Source: Janthinobacterium sp. GW456P (GTDB taxonomy: Bacteria > Pseudomonadota > Gammaproteobacteria > Burkholderiales > Burkholderiaceae_D). Taken from it: DNA of 64,000 nt. Below, piece by piece: positions 1 to 7,899 of the stretch. The notes under the pieces were generated by a model, which was not told the DNA's origin, ran no database searches, and saw only the letters and a list, made by a program, of their open reading frames with translations. The DNA is taken from positions 1,931-65,930 of the forward strand of contig NZ_NEHB01000007.1 of assembly GCF_002127655.1 (NCBI RefSeq), read 5' to 3'. The position numbers were made by a program, and so were the translations under genes. Each line of letters starts with the position of its first letter. Positions within the stretch are counted from its first letter, which is position 1.

Positions 1-203
1 AACTGACAGGCTGTTTCTTGCGAAACATCCTATTCATTTACTTCTTGTGAACATTTGATATTTTAAGTTTGACGCTGCTTGCGCAACGCTGCACTTACAT
101 CAAATGCCCACACTTATCGACTGTTAATTGTTAAAGAACTGTATTCGGCGCTACTTTCGCGCTATCGACAAAGCGTTGTGTTTGTCAGCTGCGAAGAAGG
201 AAG
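1..203 (-). other. rRNA operon leader, transcribed leftward off the window
   Basis: Read on the minus strand, this stretch has the form of the untranslated leader before a 16S rRNA gene. It contains a boxA antitermination element at 128-141 (minus strand TTCTTTAACAATT) and, closer to the edge, the GATAAG..GTGGGC..TTGAT block that I associate with betaproteobacterial rRNA leaders. Two promoters lie immediately upstream. No 16S sequence is seen, so the gene must begin to the left of base 1. A short plus-strand open frame over 79-405 has no protein-like character and is not called. Confidence 0.8.
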
Positions 204-232
204 AGTATGCAGCGTTTCGGCTAATTCGTCAA
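204..232 (-). promoter_or_regulatory. rrn P2-type promoter
   Basis: On the minus strand TTGACG (227-232) is followed after exactly 17 bases by CATACT (204-209), a good sigma-70 match. It lies between P1 and the boxA element, as a P2 promoter would, and its downstream discriminator is not GC-rich, unlike that of P1. Confidence 0.65.
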
Positions 233-288
233 CCTTCTTTTTTCTCACTTCACGCTGCACTTGCATGCGCCGTTCAGCGAGGGGGCGA

Positions 289-317
289 ATTATAGCCCTG
301 CTCCGCGCGGCCCGCAA
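289..317 (-). promoter_or_regulatory. rrn P1-type promoter with GC-rich discriminator
   Basis: On the minus strand TTGCGG (312-317) precedes a perfect TATAAT (289-294) with a 17-base spacer. The bases just after the -10 box are TCGCCCCCTCG, a GC-rich discriminator of the kind found in stringently and growth-rate controlled rRNA promoters. The -10 boxes of P1 and P2 are 85 bases apart. Confidence 0.7.
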
Positions 318-513
318 GCGCTATTTTGCCGCGCTCACCGCCCAGCAAGCATTGTCTTCACTTCAAGCGCCTTTTTGTGCAGCCTGTCGCAATCGGCTGG
401 CGTAGTTCGTGGTCTTTAGGCACAGTGGCAATATCAGACTCTGACGCTACGCAACAAGGGGTTAAACTTGCCCGCTGCGTCGATTAAACTTTAGTACTTG
501 AAAGTGCCCCCTC

Positions 514-1806
514 ATGCTTCCGATTTCCAGCCTGCCCCAATTGTTGAAAACCATTCTCGCTTGGTTGCAACGGGCATTCGACGCGACGACGACCTGGGTC
601 ACCCAGCTGTCTTGGTGGAAATTCTTCCTGTTCGCTGCGCTGGCTCTGATCGCCGGTTCCATTTTGCAAGATGAACTGTTCTCGTCCAGCCCGGACGAAG
701 AAGTGGTCATCAAGTCGCATAAACGCAGCAGCAAGGGCTCGGGGGAAACCAATATCCTGATCGACGATACGGGCATCCATTTCAATCCCCGCAACGGCAA
801 GAACCGGCGCAGCAGCGCGGCCGAGGCGGCCAGCGATCCAGCCGAGGCCGCCGAGGCGGACACAAAAGCCAGCGCCGTGCCGCCGGAACCGCCTCAGCCA
901 CCGGCCGCCCCTGCCAAGCCCAACTATCCGGTGACCACCAATGCCTCGGGCGAAGAAGTCCATATCGAATTGCCGCCGCAAATCGGCGAAGAGCTGTCGA
1001 ATGCCATCGAAGAAGCGGTCGATGATGCGGCGGAACAAAAAGTGTCGCGCTACCACCAGCAAGCCTCGACCTGGTTCAAGAGCTTTGTCTCCTTGCTGGT
1101 GTTGGCCCTGTTCGCCATGAAAGCCTTGGTCGGCGGCAAGAAGCGGGCCGAAGCGGAAACCGTCACCGCGAATGAGGCGGCCGAGCGCGAATCCATGCAG
1201 CGCCAGCTCAGCGAAGCGAAGATGCAGATGATGCAGGCGCAAGTCGAGCCGCACTTCCTGTTCAACACGCTGGCTTCCGTCGAACACCTGATCCAGGTCG
1301 ATCCGCCGCGCGCGGCCAAGATGCAGCGCAGCCTGATCCAGTATCTGCGCGCCGTGCTGCCGCAAATGCGCGACAACGCACTGATTACCAACCTGGGCCG
1401 TGAAGCGGACATGGTGCAAGCGTACTTGAACCTGCTGAAAATGCGGATGGAAGAGCGCCTGACCGTCGACTTCCAGATTCCCGACGGCCTGCGCAGCGCC
1501 GCCTTCCCGCCCATGATGCTGCAATCGATGGTGGAAAATGCCATCAAGCACGGCCTGGAAGTCAAGCCGGAAGGCGGCACCCTGCGCATCGTGGCCGAAG
1601 TGGCGCACAGCAAGCTGCGTGTGACGGTCACCGACGACGGCCTGGGCTTTGGCGTGGTGCCCAGCGATGGCACGGGACTGGGTTTGCCCACCATACGCGA
1701 ACGCCTGAAGCTGCTGCATGGCGACGAGGGCAGCCTGACGATTACGCCAAATCAACCGTCCGGCGTGTGCGCCGTGATCGAAGTGCCATATCAATTGTCC
1801 AAGTAA
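514..1806 (+). CDS. LytS/YehU-type sensor histidine kinase
   Basis: A 430-residue membrane sensor kinase. A hydrophobic segment near residues 35-50 and another near 190-205 bracket a Pro/Ala-rich, probably periplasmic region. The cytoplasmic part has the His_kinase (PF06580) signature EPHFLFNTL with phospho-acceptor His247, then an HATPase part with the N-box ENAIKHGLE and the DDGLGFG and GTGLGLP motifs. It is followed after 68 bases by a LytTR response regulator, the usual partner of this class, so the two probably form one signalling pair. The input signal cannot be read from the sequence. No strong ribosome binding site is visible before the chosen ATG. Confidence 0.9.
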   Translation: MLPISSLPQLLKTILAWLQRAFDATTTWVTQLSWWKFFLFAALALIAGSILQDELFSSSPDEEVVIKSHKRSSKGSGETNILIDDTGIHFNPRNGKNRRSSAAEAASDPAEAAEADTKASAVPPEPPQPPAAPAKPNYPVTTNASGEEVHIELPPQIGEELSNAIEEAVDDAAEQKVSRYHQQASTWFKSFVSLLVLALFAMKALVGGKKRAEAETVTANEAAERESMQRQLSEAKMQMMQAQVEPHFLFNTLASVEHLIQVDPPRAAKMQRSLIQYLRAVLPQMRDNALITNLGREADMVQAYLNLLKMRMEERLTVDFQIPDGLRSAAFPPMMLQSMVENAIKHGLEVKPEGGTLRIVAEVAHSKLRVTVTDDGLGFGVVPSDGTGLGLPTIRERLKLLHGDEGSLTITPNQPSGVCAVIEVPYQLSK

Positions 1807-1874
1807 GACAGAGTAGTTGATAAAAACGCTAAATCATTGAATAATCAATCTTCGCCTGTTCACACTTGAGACCT

Positions 1875-2633
1875 ATGCCTACCGCTATTATTGCCGACGA
1901 CGAAAGACTGATGCGCGACCAGCTACGCCTGCGCCTGGGCCAGGCCTGGCCTGAACTGGAAATCATCGGCGAAGCCAAGAATGGCGATGAGGCGATCGAA
2001 CTGGTGGAACAACTCAAGCCCGATTTTGCCTTCCTCGATATCCGCATGCCGGGCAAGACGGGCATGGAGGCGGCGCAAGTAATAGGCAGCAAGACGCATA
2101 TCGTCTTCGTCACGGCCTATGACAGTCACGCCGTCGAAGCCTTCGAGCGGGGCGCCGTCGATTACGTGCTCAAGCCGCCCGAGCATGAGCGTCTGCTGGT
2201 GACGGTGGAGCGCCTGAAAACACACTTGAACAAGCCGGTCCTGGACGTCAATAGCAGCGTCACTGCCATGCTGTCGCAACTGGCGGAAAAAATCACGGCC
2301 AAGCCCACCTACCTGCAATGGATACAGGCCAGCATCGGCCAGGACTTGCGCATGATCCCCGTGGAAGAGATCCTGTTCTTCCGTTCTGACGAGAAATACA
2401 CGTGCGTGCAGACAGCCAAGTATGAGGCGCTGATCCGCAAGCCCGTGCGCGACTTGGCCGAAGAGCTCGACCCTTCGCTGTTCTGGCAAATCCACCGCGC
2501 CACCCTGGTCAACGTGAATGCCATCGAAGGTGTGACGCGCGACATCCGCGGCCGTCACTTGGTGCTCATCAAAGGCAAGTCCGACAAGCTCGAAGTGAGC
2601 CGCAGCTTCTTGCACCTGTTCAAGCAAATGTAA
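1875..2633 (+). CDS. LytTR-family response regulator (AlgR/LytR type)
   Basis: A 252-residue DNA-binding response regulator. The receiver domain (about 1-120) has the acidic pair in IIADDERL, the phospho-acceptor Asp55 in FLDIRMPG, and the Lys in VLKPPE. The C-terminal half (about 145-252) is a LytTR domain, with the characteristic FFRSDEKYT and FWQIHRATLVN segments, that binds DNA through beta-strands rather than a helix-turn-helix. It lies directly downstream of the LytS-type kinase and is its likely partner. I start it at the ATG at 1875; an in-frame TTG nine bases upstream is possible but less likely. Confidence 0.9.
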   Translation: MPTAIIADDERLMRDQLRLRLGQAWPELEIIGEAKNGDEAIELVEQLKPDFAFLDIRMPGKTGMEAAQVIGSKTHIVFVTAYDSHAVEAFERGAVDYVLKPPEHERLLVTVERLKTHLNKPVLDVNSSVTAMLSQLAEKITAKPTYLQWIQASIGQDLRMIPVEEILFFRSDEKYTCVQTAKYEALIRKPVRDLAEELDPSLFWQIHRATLVNVNAIEGVTRDIRGRHLVLIKGKSDKLEVSRSFLHLFKQM

Positions 2634-2798
2634 GATTCCGCCGCCGCCCGGCCCAGGCCGGCGCGGCACACCACTCTCTTCTGCCCCCTTCCTGCGCCAC
2701 ATCAAGCCGCGCCGCGCCAGCAGGCATAGGCTAAGATAAAGTCCTGTCCGCTATCCCTGTCTTGCCTGCCTTAGTCCACGTTCGCAAGGAGAAGCCCC

Positions 2799-3989
2799 AT
2801 GCCCGACCGAGGCAGTCCCGCACTGCTGCGTATCTTGCCGCTGGGTATGGCGGCAGCGCTTTTGCTGTGCCTGTTTCCTCCACTGAAAGCCCGCCGGCAG
2901 CAGCAGGCGCGCGGACAAGCCATCATCGACAGCGCCAGCGACGCCATCATCAGCATCGACAGCCAGCAAATCATCCTGCATGCGAACGCGGCAGCGGCCA
3001 GACTGTTCGACGACACGCCGGCTGGCATGCGCGGCATGCGCCTGGGTCACTACATCCTGCGGGACTTGCGCACCCTCGGCGGCCTGGGCAAGCACGATGG
3101 CGAGCCGCCGTTTGGCGATATCAGCCAGGAACTGCGCCTGACGGGCCGGCGCGCCACCGATTACACCCTGACGGGACGGCGCAGCGATGGCGTCATGTTT
3201 CCCCTCGAAGGATCGCTCTCGGCCATGCAGGAAGACGGCCATAGCGTATTTACCATCATCGTGCGCGACATTACGGCGCGTCAGCAAATGCATGAACAGC
3301 TGGCCCGTTCCTTTTCGCAATTGCGTGAATTGTCGAGCGCGCTGCAAACCATCCGCGAAGAAGAGCGCAAGCATATCGCGCGCGAACTGCATGATGACCT
3401 GGGGCAATTATTGGCCACCTTGCGCGTCGACCTGACCCTGGTGCGCCAGCACACGGACACCACCGCGCCCCTGCAAGCCTTGCTGCACAGCATGGACGGC
3501 TTGCTGGTGACGGCCATTACCTCGCTGCGGCGCATCGCCAGCAACCTGCGCCCGCGCGCGCTCGATGAGGGGGGATTGTATTTTGCACTGCAAAAACTGC
3601 GCCACGACTTCCTGTTGCGCCGCGCCATCCATTTCGACTTGCTGGCCGACGAGGCCGACCTCGTGCTCGACGATGCGCGCAGCACGGCCATCTACCGCAT
3701 CGTGCAAGAAGCACTGACGAATATCGCGCGCCATGCCGAGGCCAGCCACATCACCATCGCCCTGCACCGCATCGACTCCTCGCTGGCGATCACTATCCAG
3801 GATGACGGCCGCGGCATTGCCGAACGCGACCTGGAAAAAGCCACGGCACTAGGGCTGCTGGGCATGCGCGAGCGGGTCTGGGGCTTGAACGGCAGCATCC
3901 ATATCGGCGCCGATAGCGAGCTGGGCGGCACACGCATCGACATCTCGCTGCCCATGCAGGCCAAGGCGGCAGCCGCGTCGATGCAATAA
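2799..3989 (+). CDS. PAS-domain sensor histidine kinase, NarX/HisKA_3 family
   Basis: A 396-residue kinase. It has one N-terminal membrane segment (about 9-25), a PAS domain (about 35-155, with HANAAAARLFDD and VMFPLEGSLS), a HisKA_3 dimerisation region with phospho-acceptor His198 in ARELHDDLGQ, and a HATPase_c domain with NIARHA and DDGRGI. Such kinases normally pair with NarL-type regulators, but none is adjacent; the next gene is a convergent porin, so this kinase looks like an orphan. The start has a clear AAGGAG ribosome binding site. A strong terminator-like hairpin follows the stop codon at once. Confidence 0.9.
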   Translation: MPDRGSPALLRILPLGMAAALLLCLFPPLKARRQQQARGQAIIDSASDAIISIDSQQIILHANAAAARLFDDTPAGMRGMRLGHYILRDLRTLGGLGKHDGEPPFGDISQELRLTGRRATDYTLTGRRSDGVMFPLEGSLSAMQEDGHSVFTIIVRDITARQQMHEQLARSFSQLRELSSALQTIREEERKHIARELHDDLGQLLATLRVDLTLVRQHTDTTAPLQALLHSMDGLLVTAITSLRRIASNLRPRALDEGGLYFALQKLRHDFLLRRAIHFDLLADEADLVLDDARSTAIYRIVQEALTNIARHAEASHITIALHRIDSSLAITIQDDGRGIAERDLEKATALGLLGMRERVWGLNGSIHIGADSELGGTRIDISLPMQAKAAAASMQ

Positions 3990-3990
3990 A

Positions 3991-4012
3991 AAAGGCGCCC
4001 GCAGGCGCCTTT
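3991..4012. terminator. Terminator between convergent kinase and porin genes
   Basis: AAAGGCGCC and GGCGCCTTT pair around a CGCA loop. A-rich sequence on one side and T-rich on the other allow it to serve the plus-strand kinase and the minus-strand porin. Confidence 0.8.
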
Positions 4013-4034
4013 GCTTCGTCACATCGAATGATGC

Positions 4035-4982
4035 TTAGAATTTGTGTGCCAGACCGATCTGGTACGAGGTCAGCGACTTGACGCGCTCGCGGCCAGCGTA
4101 AGCGTACACGTCGGTGCGCTTCGACAGGTGGTAGTCATAGCCGACGCCGAATTCCTTGATGGTGTCCTGATCCTTGACCTTGTTGTTGCTTTGCTCTTGC
4201 TTGCCATACGACACTTTGGCATCGCCGCCGCCCACCGTGTAGTTCAGGCCGATCAAGTAGGACTTGAATTCGCCCGTGGTGGCAACCTTGGTGTCGCCTT
4301 TCGAGTAGGCGGCCGTGATCTTGGCCGGGCCAAATTTATAACCGCCACCGATGGACCACAGGTCAGGCTTGGCTGCCGTTGCCGTGGCTTGCACGGCTTT
4401 TTCGTAGCCGGCGTGCAGGCTGATCGGGCCATTGTCGTAGGTTGCCAGGCCGATCACACCCGCGTCAGCGCTGTTGACTTCGCTCAGCACGTATTGCAGG
4501 CTGCCCACGAAACCGTCAAAGCTTGGGCTGTTGTAGGTCACGGCATTATTGACGCGCGACGAGCCGACGCCCGAACGCAGCAAGGTTTCATTGTTCTTGC
4601 CGACGACGCCGTAGGTGTTGAATGGGTCGACGCGGGCGATGGTGCCATCGACCAGATTCTTGGTGCGGCCCAGGATGGCGGTACCAAACGCGCCTTTCAA
4701 GCCCACGTACGCTTGACGGTCGAACAACACGCCTTTTTGCGCGCCGGTGTCGGCCAGGAATTCACTTTCCAGGTTGAAAATCGCGGACAGGCCGCCACCC
4801 AAATCTTCCGTACCCTTGAAACCGAGGCGCGACGCATTGTTCTCGCGTTGTACCGTCGGCTGGCCAGTGGTCTTGGCAATACCGAGGTCAACCAGGCCGT
4901 ACACGGTGACGTTCGATTGTGCTTGTGCCGTAGCTGCTGCGAAGGTGCCGATGATCAATGCTGCCAGAGTAATTTTTTTCAC
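4035..4982 (-). CDS. Gram-negative general porin (outer membrane trimeric type)
   Basis: A 315-residue outer membrane porin. A typical signal peptide (MKKITLAALIIGTFAAATA, cleavage near AQA) is followed by alternating beta-strand sequence beginning with NVTVYGLVDLG. The protein ends in the terminal Phe (GLAHKF) recognised by the BAM machinery. These features match the porin_4/OmpC-like family of betaproteobacteria. The start codon is GTG at 4982, fixed by the signal peptide and a GAGAATCTC stretch upstream. The gene is monocistronic, with a terminator on its 3' side and a long intergenic region upstream. Confidence 0.92.
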   Translation of the reverse strand: MKKITLAALIIGTFAAATAQAQSNVTVYGLVDLGIAKTTGQPTVQRENNASRLGFKGTEDLGGGLSAIFNLESEFLADTGAQKGVLFDRQAYVGLKGAFGTAILGRTKNLVDGTIARVDPFNTYGVVGKNNETLLRSGVGSSRVNNAVTYNSPSFDGFVGSLQYVLSEVNSADAGVIGLATYDNGPISLHAGYEKAVQATATAAKPDLWSIGGGYKFGPAKITAAYSKGDTKVATTGEFKSYLIGLNYTVGGGDAKVSYGKQEQSNNKVKDQDTIKEFGVGYDYHLSKRTDVYAYAGRERVKSLTSYQIGLAHKF

Positions 4983-5131
4983 TTGAGATTCTCTACATTA
5001 GGTTGGACAAGAATGGTGCTGCTTAGCTGCTGAACCGAATCATGCCCATCAAATACTTCAACAATATGACATAGACAAGATGTTGCTTTTTAGCACAACA
5101 CCGTGTTACCTAAAAACAACAGGCGAAAAAA

Positions 5132-5149
5132 AACCGCCCGAAGGCGGTT
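5132..5149 (-). terminator. Terminator of the methyltransferase gene
   Basis: AACCGCC and GGCGGTT pair around a four-base loop, with a run of eight A on the plus strand, which gives the U-tract on the minus-strand transcript. Confidence 0.8.
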
Positions 5150-5182
5150 CATGCTGCAGCAACAGTGCCGGTCAGGCGTAGC

Positions 5183-5218
5183 TCGGATTAGCGTAGCGTA
5201 ATCCGACAACATTGTCGG
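5183..5218. repeat. REP-like double palindrome (TCGGATTA / TAATCCGA)
   Basis: TCGGATTA and TAATCCGA are exact inverted repeats around GCGTAGCG (5183-5206). They run straight into a second palindrome, CCGACAA..TTGTCGG (5203-5218). The GTCGGATTA..TAATCCGA core is a form I know as a dispersed intergenic element in proteobacterial genomes. It lies between the terminator and the stop codon of the methyltransferase gene, so it would be transcribed at that gene's 3' end. Confidence 0.55.
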
Positions 5219-5241
5219 CACACCACATCAAAAGGCCAGCC

Positions 5242-5892
5242 TTACTTCAGACGGCAGCTCAGCAGCCAGTAATATTCCAGGCGCTTCATGCGGATTTCGC
5301 GGGCCGAGTGGGCAAACTTCTTGCGCAGGTGGCTATCCGATGGGAAATTCTTCAGCACTTCATAGCGCTCGCCCGCCTCCGTCGTGCGGAACTGGTGGGT
5401 ATTGCCTTCCAGGTCGGTGCGCGCGATCACGGTGCTGCTGCCATCGACATAGGAATTGTCGATCAGTACCAGCAGGATGTCCTTGCCCAGCTTCGTGCGC
5501 AATTGCTTCAGGTATTTGTCCTGGTCTTCGCGCTTGACGTGCGACCACCAGAAGCCGGCGAACACAGCCGTGAACTTGCCCAGCATGTCGTCGGGCAAGT
5601 TGAACGCGTCGAGCTTGGCGAAGGTGACGTTGTCGAGCAAACCGCGTGCCTGGGCCAGCGCCAGCATTTCATCGTTGATATCGGTGGCCAGCACGGACTC
5701 GGCCGACTCGGCGACCACTTCCGTCCAGTAGCCGGTGCCGCAAGCCAGTTCCAGCACGGTATGGCCTTCCAGCACGTCAGCGACCTTGTCGCGCAACACT
5801 TCCAGGTCTTCCTGGCGTTCGGGCTTGTCATAGACGCGCTCGTACTGCTGCGCGATGGTGGCGTAATATTTGGCAAGCTGATCGGTAATCAT
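5242..5892 (-). CDS. Class I SAM-dependent methyltransferase
   Basis: A 216-residue soluble methyltransferase. Motif I of the SAM-binding Rossmann fold is seen as VLELACGTGYWTE near residues 45-57, followed by an acidic post-I segment (LATDIND) and the FAKLDAFNLP region. The substrate is not evident. The start is placed at 5892 because an AAGAGAAGAAAC ribosome binding site stands before it; an upstream extension in the same frame is not protein-like. It lies 61 bases downstream of cysB on the same strand and may be read through from it, although nothing in the protein ties it to sulfur metabolism. Confidence 0.85.
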   Translation of the reverse strand: MITDQLAKYYATIAQQYERVYDKPERQEDLEVLRDKVADVLEGHTVLELACGTGYWTEVVAESAESVLATDINDEMLALAQARGLLDNVTFAKLDAFNLPDDMLGKFTAVFAGFWWSHVKREDQDKYLKQLRTKLGKDILLVLIDNSYVDGSSTVIARTDLEGNTHQFRTTEAGERYEVLKNFPSDSHLRKKFAHSAREIRMKRLEYYWLLSCRLK

Positions 5893-5953
5893 TGTTTCTT
5901 CTCTTCTTAAATAATCTTGGCCAGGCACCTCGCCCGGCCGGTTTCCTGCATGG

Positions 5954-6895
5954 TTATAGTTCGTAGTGCTCTTTATCACCGCTCATCGCCTGCTCGATGA
6001 GCTTGCGGTTCAGGGTCGGCGTCAGCAACTCGATAAAGGTATAGATATAGCTGCGCAAATACGCGCCCTGCTTGACGGCCACGCGCGACACATTCATGCC
6101 GAACAGGTGGCCGACAGGGATGGCGCGCAAGCCTTTGTCGCGCTCGGCATCGAAGGCCATACCCGCTATGATACCAATCCCCATGCCCAACTCGACATAA
6201 GTCTTGATGACGTCGGCATCGATGGCCTCGAGCAAGATGTCCGGCTTCAGGCCGCGCAGCACGAAAGCGTGGTCGATCTTGTTGCGTCCGGCGAACGCGC
6301 TGTCATAGGTAATCAGCGGGAAGGCGGCGATTTCTTCCAGGGTCACGGACTTCGATTTGAGCAGCGGATGGTCGAGCGGCACCACCACCACGTGCTCCCA
6401 TTGATAGCATGGCAAGGTGATCAGGCCATCGATGGCGGCGATCGATTCCGTGGCGATGGCCAGGTCGGCCTGGTCGCGCTGCACCATTTCGGCGATCTGG
6501 CGCGGATTACCTTGCAACAAAGATAGTCTGACCTTGGGAAACTTCAGCATGAAGGCTTGCACTACCTTGGGCAAGGTGTAGCGCGCCTGCGTATGCGTGG
6601 TGGCAATGGTGAAGCTGCCACTGTCCTGCGCCGCGAATTCCTTGCCGATGCGCTTCATGCTGTCGATTTCCTGCATGATCAGCTCGACGGACTCCAGCAC
6701 CAGGCGGCCCGGCTCCGTCAAGCCGCGGATGCGCTTGCCGTGGCGCGTGAAAATATCCACGCCCAACTCCTCTTCCAGTTCGATAATGGCTTTCGATACG
6801 CCTGGTTGCGACGTAAACAAGGCCTTGGCGGCGTCCGTCAGGTTGTAGTTCTGCCGGACCGCTTCGCGCACGAAGCGCAGTTGATGGAGATTCAT
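5954..6895 (-). CDS. cysB: LysR-family regulator of cysteine biosynthesis
   Basis: A 313-residue LysR regulator whose N-terminal winged helix (MNLHQLRFVREAVRQ..SQPGVSKAI) and effector domain (TTHTQARYTLP, ADLAIATE, TYDSAFAGRN) closely follow CysB/Cbl. In enteric bacteria CysB activates sulfate assimilation genes in response to N-acetylserine and is antagonised by sulfide or thiosulfate. Here it is divergent from the sulfur gene run starting at 7056 and separated from it by 160 bases, the expected arrangement for local control. An inverted repeat in that gap is a possible operator. Confidence 0.92.
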   Translation of the reverse strand: MNLHQLRFVREAVRQNYNLTDAAKALFTSQPGVSKAIIELEEELGVDIFTRHGKRIRGLTEPGRLVLESVELIMQEIDSMKRIGKEFAAQDSGSFTIATTHTQARYTLPKVVQAFMLKFPKVRLSLLQGNPRQIAEMVQRDQADLAIATESIAAIDGLITLPCYQWEHVVVVPLDHPLLKSKSVTLEEIAAFPLITYDSAFAGRNKIDHAFVLRGLKPDILLEAIDADVIKTYVELGMGIGIIAGMAFDAERDKGLRAIPVGHLFGMNVSRVAVKQGAYLRSYIYTFIELLTPTLNRKLIEQAMSGDKEHYEL

Positions 6896-6994
6896 TGCTG
6901 GTTTGCCCTAGATTGCCGTGATTTGCCGAGTTTCCGCCCCACCCATGATTTTGCATGCATGCATATACGCATATCGCATATAAGCAAATGCGTA

Positions 6995-7020
6995 CTTAGT
7001 AGTTTGGAATAAACACTAAG
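6995..7020. promoter_or_regulatory. Inverted repeat in the cysB / sulfur-operon divergent region, possible CysB operator
   Basis: CTTAGTAGTTT and AAACACTAAG form an imperfect inverted repeat around GGAAT, within an AT-rich stretch of the otherwise GC-rich 160-base divergent promoter region. It is placed 35 bases before the first ATG of the sulfur genes. Assignment to CysB is inference from position only. Confidence 0.4.
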
Positions 7021-7055
7021 TTTATTACTATTGCGGGTACTTTGGGGGTGCAAGC

Positions 7056-7829
7056 ATGACTTTGTCTTATATAGTCTCAGGATTTGCCGTAGGATTACTC
7101 GTAGGAATGACCGGCGTGGGCGGCGGCTCGCTGATGACGCCGCTGTTAACCCTGCTGTTTGGCGTGCCGCCTTCCGTGGCCGTGGGTACCGACCTGGCCT
7201 TCGCCTCGATCACCAAGAGCGCCGGCACGCTGACGCACCGCCTGCGCGGCACCGTACGCTGGGATATCGTCAAGCGCCTGTGCATCGGCGCCCTGCCCGC
7301 CGCCGTCATCGCGACCCTGGCGCTCAAATCGTTCGGCACCCTGTCGCCGGAAATCGGCCAGATCATCCGCTACTCGATCGCCGCCTCCGTGCTGCTGACC
7401 GTCGTGGCGCTGATCTTCAAGGGCCGCATGCTGGCCTGGATCAATGCCCACCCTGAGAAACAATTGCAAGGCAACAAGCTTGCCGCCGCGACCATCATTG
7501 CCGGCGCCGTGCTGGGCGTGCTGGTGACGGTCTCGTCGATCGGCGCCGGCGCCATCGGCGCGACCTTGCTGGTGATGCTGTATCCACGCATGAGCTCAGC
7601 TGAAGTGGCGGGCACCGATATCGCCTACGCCGTGCCCCTGACGGCCATCGCCGCCCTGGGTCACTGGTGGCTCGGCTCCATCCACTGGGAATTGCTGGCG
7701 TCCTTGCTGGTCGGCTCCTTGCCCGGCATCACGCTCGGTTCCTGGGTCGCCCGTTCGGTGCCGGAAAAGTTTTTACGAGTGCTGCTGGCGATGACCTTGA
7801 CCGGCGTGGCAGTAAAGCTAATCTATTAA
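7056..7829 (+). CDS. TauE/SafE-family membrane transporter
   Basis: A 257-residue polytopic inner membrane protein with about eight hydrophobic segments. The N-terminal GMTGVGGGSLMTPLL and the internal repeat ISSIGAGAIGATLLVMLYP-like segment are typical of the TauE/SafE (DUF81) family, which moves sulfite, sulfonates or related organosulfur anions. As the first gene of the sulfur run it may import or export a sulfur oxyanion. The direction of transport cannot be told from sequence. A gap of 70 bases separates it from cysI, with no terminator seen. Confidence 0.88.
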   Translation: MTLSYIVSGFAVGLLVGMTGVGGGSLMTPLLTLLFGVPPSVAVGTDLAFASITKSAGTLTHRLRGTVRWDIVKRLCIGALPAAVIATLALKSFGTLSPEIGQIIRYSIAASVLLTVVALIFKGRMLAWINAHPEKQLQGNKLAAATIIAGAVLGVLVTVSSIGAGAIGATLLVMLYPRMSSAEVAGTDIAYAVPLTAIAALGHWWLGSIHWELLASLLVGSLPGITLGSWVARSVPEKFLRVLLAMTLTGVAVKLIY

Positions 7830-7899
7830 GTGGCAAGAGCAGTATCAAGAACATAATCCCAGGCAATCTTCCAGCACCCCGGCTTTTTTAGGAATTGAT

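Noticed and set aside
79-405. Short plus-strand open frame of 108 codons
   Set aside because: It overlies rRNA promoters and leader on the other strand and its composition is not protein-like.
484-1794. Long minus-strand open frame antisense to the LytS-type kinase
   Set aside because: The plus strand encodes clear kinase motifs; long antisense frames are common in GC-rich coding DNA.
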